Origin: an uncultured Eubacteriales bacterium | GTDB lineage: Bacteria > Bacillota > Clostridia > Oscillospirales > CAG-272 | Reading direction: 5' to 3' | DNA length: 9,397 nucleotides | Assembly (NCBI GenBank): GCA_934477985.1 | Contig: CAKSOR010000074.1 | Coordinates: 1-9,397, forward strand | In this document: positions 4,413 to 9,397 of the stretch, one piece after another | Numbering within the stretch: position 1 is the stretch's first letter | Layout: every line of letters begins with the position of its first letter | Program-made: the position numbers and the translations under genes | Notes under the pieces: model-generated | The model's input: only the letters and a program-made list of their open reading frames with translations | What the model was told of the DNA's origin: nothing | Databases searched by the model: none

Positions 4413-7265
4413 ATGAACAACGACGCAAGATTTTCATATCTGAAACAAAAGATCGGCGGAAACCGCGAAATCGTCGGCTACGAGATGACCTTCGGAATGC
4501 CCAAGGAGACCCAGTGGCACATCACCCCTCCGAACGACTCGATAAGACGGATTATCTCCGAGCTTGAGTTCTGCCTGAAGCTCGACGGCGCGAATGAGCA
4601 CAAGTACGCCTCCGACATCTCGGCGGCGCTCGACGTCATCGAGAAGTCGCTCGATAGCGAGGGCGTGCTGACGAAATCCGCCTGCCTCGAGGCTGAGGAG
4701 AAGATACTTCCGCTCGCGCCGGCGGCTAAGGAGTATTCGCTTATCCTCTGCGGTCACGCGCACATCGACATGAACTGGATGTGGGGCTGGAACGAAACCG
4801 TGTCCGCCGCCCTGTCGACCTTCCGCACGATGCTCGACCTGATGGACGAGTACCCGACATTCACCTACTCGCAGTCGCAGACCTCGGTCTACAAGCTTGT
4901 CGAGGAGTACGACCCCGAGCTGATGGAGCGCATCAAGGAGCGCATCGCCGAGGGGCGCTGGGAGATCACCTCGACCGCCTGGGTCGAGACCGACAAGAAC
5001 ATGCCGACCGGCGAGTCGCTGCTCAACACGGTCAAGTACACCCGCGACTATCTCGAGGAGACCTGGGGCGTCGATCCCGAGTCGCTGAAAATCGACTTCT
5101 CGCCCGACACCTTCGGTCACAGCGCGCATATTCCAGAGATTGACAGCTACGCCGGGATAAAGTACTACTATCACTGCCGCGGACTCAACGGCAATCTCGT
5201 GCTCTACCGCTATAAAGCCCCGTCGGGCGCTGAGATTCTGATGTACCGCGAGCCCTACTGGTACAACTCGGCGATCACTCCGCATATCGCGACCGGTCTC
5301 ATCAACCTCTCGCGCAGAATGGGCGGACTCAAGACCGGACTCATCGTCTACGGCGTCGGAAACCACGGCGGCGGAGTCACCAGACGCGACGTTGAACGCG
5401 CTCTCGAGATGAGCGAGTGGAAGGTCTACCCGAACATCCGCTTCGGTACGTTCAAAGAGTTCTTCGAACTCGCCGACAAGCCGGAAATCCGCGAGAAGCT
5501 GCCGGTCGTCGACCATGAGCTCAACTTCCTCTTCGACGGCTGCTACACGACCCAGACCCGCATAAAGCGCGCCAACCGCATGACCGAGGCTAAGCTCATC
5601 GAGTCCTCGGCTCTCTCGGCGCTCGGAAAGCACTCCGGCACGCGCTACTTCTACGGCGCGTATGAAAAGGCTTGGCAGAACACCCTCTTCACGCATTTCC
5701 ACGACATCCTGACCGGCTCTTGCGTGCAGGACAGCCGCGAGTACGCGATGGGACTCTATCAGACCGCGTCGGCTCACGCCGAGACCGAGGAGAATCTCGC
5801 GCTGCGCAAGCTGTCGGACAGCATCGACTCTTCGATGGTCGAGGTAAGCGACGCTGAGATCAAGCGCGCGTCGCAGTCCGAGGGCGCTGGCGTCGGCTTC
5901 GGAGTCAATTCGTTCGCCGGAGTTCCGAACCCCGAACGCGGCGTCGGAATCACCCGTGTGTTCAATATCTTCAACCCCGCCGGAGCTGAGCGCGACGACC
6001 TCTGCGAGATAAGGCTCTGGGACTGGGTCGGCGACATCAGACGCATGAAGGTCACCGACACAAGCGGCAATCCGGTCGAGTTCGCGAAGATCGACGGCGG
6101 ATTCCAGCAGTACTGGGACCACAAGTTCCTCCGCGTGCTTGTCAGAGTCAAGCTCCCGGCTTTCGGATACACGACAATTGTAGTGAGTGAAGCCCCGGTC
6201 GTCGAATATCCCTTCTACTACGGCGGAACCTACAATATCCTTGGCTACGATAACGATTATATCCTCGAGAACGAATTCATCCGCGCGAAGTTTGACCGCG
6301 AGACGATGGGCATCGTGTCGCTCATCGACAAATCCACGGGCTGTGAGAAGATAAAGGCGGGCGAGTCCGCCGGGCTCGTGCAGATCGACTCCCAGCTCGA
6401 GGGTAACTCGGCGTGGGTCATCGGAAAGCACCACGCGTTCCACGAGATAAACGACATAAAGCGTATCGACCGCTTCGAATTCGGCGACCTCCGAACCGGC
6501 TACAGATTCGAGGCAAAGGTTCTCGGCTCGACGGTGAACTGCGAGATAGCGCTCGACAAGGGCGCGAAGGCGCTGAATGTCCATCTGAACGTCGACTGGA
6601 ACGAGCGCGCAGGAAGGTTCGCGCCGATCCTCGCCTACAGAGTGCCGGTCGACTACGAGGTCAGCGAATATCTCCGCGACGTTCCGATGGGAGTCGCAAG
6701 AACCGGAAACGAAAACCACGACATCCCGGCGCTCACATATGTCGAGGCGCTCGGAAGCGATTCGCCGGTTTACGTTATGACCGACTCAAAGTACGGCTAC
6801 CGCGGCTTTGAGAACGCGATTCTCTCGACGCTCATCAACACCGCGCATAATCCGGATTTCGACCCCGAGCGCGGAAAGCACGAGATAAATCTCGCAATCG
6901 GCGTCGGAACTCCCTGCCCGCGCGGCATGGCGGACATCTCGGAGAGCTATAATCACCCGCTCCGCTATGTCTCAACGAACCCGCACAAGGGCAGACTCGC
7001 CCCGAGCGGCACGCTTTTAGAAGCCGAGACCGGCAGCGCGAAGATCACATCGATCACGCTGACCCCGTCCGGAAGCCTGCTCGTGAGACTGAACGAGCTC
7101 GCCGGAAAGGCCGCGAAGGTCGTGCTGAAGCCCGACAGCGTCGTCTCGGCACGCGAGGTCGACCTGATGGGACACACGACCGGCGATGTGAAAATCGACG
7201 GCGGCAGGGTCAGCCTTGAGGTAAAACCATGCGGCATCACGGCGGTTGAGATCGTCACAGAATAA
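4413..7265 (+). CDS. GH38 alpha-mannosidase, cytoplasmic
   Basis: A 950-residue zinc-dependent retaining alpha-mannosidase expected to release mannose from alpha-linked manno-oligosaccharides or glycans. After a roughly 100-residue N-terminal region comes the GH38 signature LILCGHAHIDMNWMWGW (110-126), in which His117 and Asp119 match zinc ligands. Next are SQSQTSVYKLVEEYDPEL (153-170), GRWEITSTAWVETDKNMPTG (181-200) and DFSPDTFGHSAHIPEI (228-243), where Asp232 is the presumed nucleophile and zinc ligand. FTHFHDILTGS (426-436) supplies the fourth zinc ligand (His430) and marks the middle domain. Beta-sandwich domains fill the remainder to residue 950. All expected catalytic residues are present and length is normal for bacterial members. 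There is no signal peptide or membrane segment, so it works on imported substrate. It is transcribed divergently from the repressor gene and has its own promoter and terminator, making it a single-gene unit. Linkage preference cannot be deduced. Confidence 0.94.
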   Translation: MNNDARFSYLKQKIGGNREIVGYEMTFGMPKETQWHITPPNDSIRRIISELEFCLKLDGANEHKYASDISAALDVIEKSLDSEGVLTKSACLEAEEKILPLAPAAKEYSLILCGHAHIDMNWMWGWNETVSAALSTFRTMLDLMDEYPTFTYSQSQTSVYKLVEEYDPELMERIKERIAEGRWEITSTAWVETDKNMPTGESLLNTVKYTRDYLEETWGVDPESLKIDFSPDTFGHSAHIPEIDSYAGIKYYYHCRGLNGNLVLYRYKAPSGAEILMYREPYWYNSAITPHIATGLINLSRRMGGLKTGLIVYGVGNHGGGVTRRDVERALEMSEWKVYPNIRFGTFKEFFELADKPEIREKLPVVDHELNFLFDGCYTTQTRIKRANRMTEAKLIESSALSALGKHSGTRYFYGAYEKAWQNTLFTHFHDILTGSCVQDSREYAMGLYQTASAHAETEENLALRKLSDSIDSSMVEVSDAEIKRASQSEGAGVGFGVNSFAGVPNPERGVGITRVFNIFNPAGAERDDLCEIRLWDWVGDIRRMKVTDTSGNPVEFAKIDGGFQQYWDHKFLRVLVRVKLPAFGYTTIVVSEAPVVEYPFYYGGTYNILGYDNDYILENEFIRAKFDRETMGIVSLIDKSTGCEKIKAGESAGLVQIDSQLEGNSAWVIGKHHAFHEINDIKRIDRFEFGDLRTGYRFEAKVLGSTVNCEIALDKGAKALNVHLNVDWNERAGRFAPILAYRVPVDYEVSEYLRDVPMGVARTGNENHDIPALTYVEALGSDSPVYVMTDSKYGYRGFENAILSTLINTAHNPDFDPERGKHEINLAIGVGTPCPRGMADISESYNHPLRYVSTNPHKGRLAPSGTLLEAETGSAKITSITLTPSGSLLVRLNELAGKAAKVVLKPDSVVSAREVDLMGHTTGDVKIDGGRVSLEVKPCGITAVEIVTE

Positions 7266-7269
7266 TATT

Positions 7270-7306
7270 TTCCCCTCACGGGTTTCTCCGGGAGGGGAAT
7301 TTTTTT
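7270..7306 (+). terminator. Rho-independent terminator after the mannosidase gene
   Basis: TTCCCCTC (7270-7277) pairs with GAGGGGAA (7292-7299), with an inner CGG/CCG pairing around a six-base loop, followed by seven consecutive T (7300-7306). It starts five bases after the stop codon. A textbook intrinsic terminator. Confidence 0.93.
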
Positions 7307-7348
7307 GAAAGAAGTTAATTTCGTCCACAACTATGTTACTTCTGTCCA

Positions 7349-7377
7349 TTACAATTTTGCCATATGTGTGGTATAAT
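7349..7377 (+). promoter_or_regulatory. Extended -10 promoter of the solute-binding protein gene
   Basis: TATAAT at 7372-7377 is preceded by TGTGG, giving the same TGTGGTATAAT element as the repressor promoter. A weak -35 (TTACAA, 7349-7354) sits 17 bases upstream. A partial dyad, GGTATAATAGTTTTACC (7370-7386), overlaps the -10 and could be a repressor site, though its symmetry is imperfect. The leader to the ATG is about 40 bases. Confidence 0.7.
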
Positions 7378-7423
7378 AGTTTTACCCTAAGCGAAAAAAT
7401 AAACAGACAGGAGAAAAGTTAAC

Positions 7424-8902
7424 ATGAAAAGACTATGCACACTGCTCATTCTCTGCGGAATCGTGCTGACCGCCTGCGGAAGCCCAGCAAATGGCACGAC
7501 CGTCACAACGCCGTCGGATGAGACAACGGTCGCCGACACCACCGCGGAACTCACCGGGCGCGACGCCGTGAAATGCTCACTGCCCGAGGACGTCAGGTTT
7601 GACGGGAAGACCGTGAATATACTCGTCAGAGATGATCCGCAATACCTCATCGACGTCTTTTCCGAACAGACCGGAGATGTCGTGAACGACGCGGTTTTCG
7701 CGCGGAATCTGGCTGTGTCCGAAAGGCTTGGAATCACGCTTGAGCATACGGAAATGGAGGACAAGTACGGAGCTGAGATCTCAAAGCGGCTCAAGGAAAA
7801 TGTCCTCGCCGGAGACGAGCCGTATCAGCTCGCGTTCGGCGGTCAGTATTACTCCACCTCATCGGCGCTTGAGGGTATATACTATGACCTGCTCGATATG
7901 AAGTACATCGACCCGACCGCGCCGTATTATTCACAGGGATTCGTCGAAGCGGCGACTATCCATAATAAGCTCTACTATATAACCGGCGACGCGTCAATCG
8001 GTCAGACCGCGCGCTCATATGTTACTTTCTTCAACAAAAAGCTCGCAAAAACCTGGCTTCCGGACACCGACCTCTACAAGATGGTCAGGGACGGCAAGTG
8101 GACATGGGACAACTTCGGCGACGTCCTGAAGGATATCTATGAGGATCTGAACGGCAACGGTGAGCGGGACATTGACGACTTCTACGGTCTCTGCACGACC
8201 TATACGACCGCGCCGCTCGACTCGATACTTCCCTCCTGCGGCATCAAGATAGCGTCAGTCGACAAGGACGGCAATATATCGCTCAGCCTTAACAACGAGC
8301 GCACCATAAATATGTATGAGATGGTCGACAGAGTGCTGAACAAGAACGACGGCGTTTACTGCAAGGGTGAGACTCAGGAAGCCCAGGACAACGCGCTTGA
8401 GCAGTTCATCGCGCTGAAATCAGTCTTCCATGTACAGCAGCTTAACAAAGCCGACTCCGCTTTGCGCGATTTCAAAGACCCCTACGGTCTTCTCCCGATA
8501 CCGAAGTATGATGAAGCGCAAGAAAATTACTACACGATTCCGCACGACCAGTACTCAATAATCTTCGTCCCGGCGAACTGCTCAGACCCAGACCTTGTCG
8601 GCGCGTTCATCGAAGTCATGAACTATGAGTCGTACAAGACGGTCACACCGGCGTATTTTGAGACGGCGCTCAAGACCAAATATCTCGACGGCAACGAGGA
8701 CGCCGAGATGTACGACATCATCGTCGCCGGAAAGTGCTTCGACCCGGCGGTCATCTACTCGAATTACACCGGAAATCTGAGCTGGATAAGCCGTTTTATC
8801 TTCCGTCAGAATATGTCCTTCTCCACCTACTACGCCTCGATCGAGGAATCCGCGACCGAGAAGCTTAATGAAATCTCGCAGAAGCTCAAGGAGCTTGAAT
8901 AA
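7424..8902 (+). CDS. ABC transporter extracellular solute-binding lipoprotein
   Basis: A 492-residue lipoprotein expected to capture a sugar or oligosaccharide outside the cell membrane and deliver it to an ABC permease. The N-terminus has Lys-Arg then a hydrophobic stretch and the lipobox LTAC with Cys18 as the lipidated residue. A Thr-rich linker follows (residues 19-45). The mature domain begins near TVNILVRD (63-70) and has the two-lobed binding-protein pattern, including FFNKKL (202-207), GKWTWDNF (224-231) and YGLLPIPKYDE, a motif common before the C-terminal lobe in family 1-like sugar-binding proteins. DLNGNGERDIDD (241-252) looks like an EF-hand-type calcium loop, as seen in many clostridial relatives. 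AGGAG (7409-7413) lies ten bases upstream of the ATG. The gene has its own promoter and terminator, so no permease is co-transcribed. It is clearly related to the convergent gene to its right. Oligosaccharide as ligand is inferred from the neighbouring glycosidases. Confidence 0.88.
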   Translation: MKRLCTLLILCGIVLTACGSPANGTTVTTPSDETTVADTTAELTGRDAVKCSLPEDVRFDGKTVNILVRDDPQYLIDVFSEQTGDVVNDAVFARNLAVSERLGITLEHTEMEDKYGAEISKRLKENVLAGDEPYQLAFGGQYYSTSSALEGIYYDLLDMKYIDPTAPYYSQGFVEAATIHNKLYYITGDASIGQTARSYVTFFNKKLAKTWLPDTDLYKMVRDGKWTWDNFGDVLKDIYEDLNGNGERDIDDFYGLCTTYTTAPLDSILPSCGIKIASVDKDGNISLSLNNERTINMYEMVDRVLNKNDGVYCKGETQEAQDNALEQFIALKSVFHVQQLNKADSALRDFKDPYGLLPIPKYDEAQENYYTIPHDQYSIIFVPANCSDPDLVGAFIEVMNYESYKTVTPAYFETALKTKYLDGNEDAEMYDIIVAGKCFDPAVIYSNYTGNLSWISRFIFRQNMSFSTYYASIEESATEKLNEISQKLKELE

Positions 8903-8909
8903 CAAAACC

Positions 8910-8937
8910 GACGCCGCGAAAACGGCGTCAGTTTTTT
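8910..8937. terminator. Bidirectional terminator between convergent binding-protein genes
   Basis: GACGCCG (8910-8916) and CGGCGTC (8923-8929) form a perfect 7-base stem with a six-base loop. On the plus strand a run of six T follows (8932-8937). On the minus strand the stem is followed by GGTTTTGTT, a weaker T-tract. It fills the 37-base gap between the two stop codons and probably ends both transcripts, more efficiently rightward. Confidence 0.85.
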
Positions 8938-8939
8938 GT

Positions 8940-9397
8940 TTACTTTCCGAAATTCTCAAATGACTCGTTGAGCGTCTTCAGGTAATTCTCCTCCGACTCA
9001 AGGCTGGACTGATAGAACGACGCGAAATCCGACGTGCCGTTTATGACCATCTTGTCGAAATATCCGTAGAAATTCTGCGACTTGAAGTTCATGCCCGGGT
9101 CATAGTCGATGTTCGCCCAGATAAGGTCGAGCATGTCGATAGTCTCCTCGTCCTGCGCGAATCTCACGCTCAGAAGCGAGTCATAGAACTTCGGACGCAC
9201 CAGCTTGTGTCCGTAATACGACATCCACTCGCTCACCATACCCGACATCTCAGCGTCGGCGGTCGACGGGATCATCATGTTGTGGCTCCAGCTCAGCGCC
9301 TTGTAGCTCTCCTGCTTCTCGTCGTACTTCGGCAGCGGGAGGACACCGTAATCGAAATCGAGGTTGTTGAACGCCGACGCCGAGGCGTGTACTGATA
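8940..9397 (-). CDS. Solute-binding protein, C-terminal part (enters from right edge)
   Basis: The minus-strand frame stays open from the right edge to the TAA at 8942-8940, giving the last 151 residues of a longer protein; its start lies outside the window. The internal ATG at 9278 is not the start, because homology continues upstream of it: LDFDYGVLPLPKYDEKQESY matches the complete lipoprotein's YGLLPIPKYDEAQENY. Further downstream both have a P-x-F-[YE] segment, an acidic E..DMLD/E..MYD stretch, and an F-x-x-[FY]Y-x-S end helix. This places it in the same extracellular solute-binding family. It is probably also a sugar-binding lipoprotein, but its signal peptide is not visible. It converges on the complete gene with only 37 bases between stops. 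Downstream there is a shared terminator and no permease gene. Confidence 0.82.
   Translation of the reverse strand, partial: SVHASASAFNNLDFDYGVLPLPKYDEKQESYKALSWSHNMMIPSTADAEMSGMVSEWMSYYGHKLVRPKFYDSLLSVRFAQDEETIDMLDLIWANIDYDPGMNFKSQNFYGYFDKMVINGTSDFASFYQSSLESEENYLKTLNESFENFGK

Noticed and set aside
4434..6719. A 761-codon open frame on the minus strand opposite the mannosidase gene
   Set aside because: It lies entirely inside a gene with all GH38 catalytic motifs. Its translation is rich in Val, Arg, Glu, Asp and Leu in low-complexity mixture, as expected from the reverse of a gene with strong C/G third positions. No ribosome binding site or family motif was seen.
7307..7348. A small gene or RNA between the mannosidase terminator and the next promoter
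   Set aside because: Only about 40 bases, with a weak GAAGT/ACTTC repeat and no start signal or structured element.
8940..9278. A stand-alone 112-residue protein starting at ATG 9278
   Set aside because: The same frame stays open to the window edge and the upstream residues (YGVLPLPKYDE) match the neighbouring solute-binding protein, so this is the C-terminal part of a larger gene.

Overview
The window looks like chromosome from a fairly GC-rich member of the Clostridia (Bacillota), plausibly an uncultured gut or rumen lineage related to Oscillospiraceae/Christensenellales. The evidence is indirect: strong AGGAG-type ribosome binding sites, SigA-like promoters with extended -10 elements, Gram-positive solute-binding lipoproteins with a Thr-rich linker behind the lipobox, and strong preference for C/G at third codon positions. 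The bias is strong enough to leave very long spurious antisense reading frames. No RNA gene, mobile element, CRISPR array or phage gene was seen. The species assignment is inference.

Left half (minus strand, bases 4260 down to 1): a probable operon reading LacI-family repressor -> RpiB/LacAB-type sugar-phosphate isomerase -> GH78 alpha-L-rhamnosidase -> start of a second GH78-type protein that runs off the left edge. A near-consensus promoter and a palindrome with a central CG (LacI/PurR-operator style) lie just upstream of the repressor gene, suggesting autoregulation. The isomerase and rhamnosidase genes overlap by ATGA, and two small intercistronic hairpins separate other members.

Centre (plus strand, 4346-7306): divergently from the repressor, a complete GH38 alpha-mannosidase gene with its own promoter and a good rho-independent terminator. 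Its start is placed at 4413.

Right side: a plus-strand gene for an ABC-type solute-binding lipoprotein (7424-8902) with its own promoter and terminator, and so apparently a single-gene unit. It converges on a second, related solute-binding protein gene on the minus strand that enters from the right edge. No permease or ATPase gene is in view.

Together the genes suggest uptake and intracellular breakdown of rhamnose- and mannose-containing glycans or glycosides. The two lipoproteins would capture oligosaccharides. The rhamnosidases and mannosidase lack signal peptides and would trim the imported sugars in the cytoplasm. The isomerase would handle a released sugar phosphate, and the LacI-type protein would sense an intermediate. 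The linkage between the lipoproteins and the enzymes is inferred from proximity only. The most unusual item is the isomerase: it keeps the RpiB Cys-Gly-Thr-Gly core but lacks two histidine positions typical of ribose-5-phosphate isomerase B and carries a C-terminal extension.
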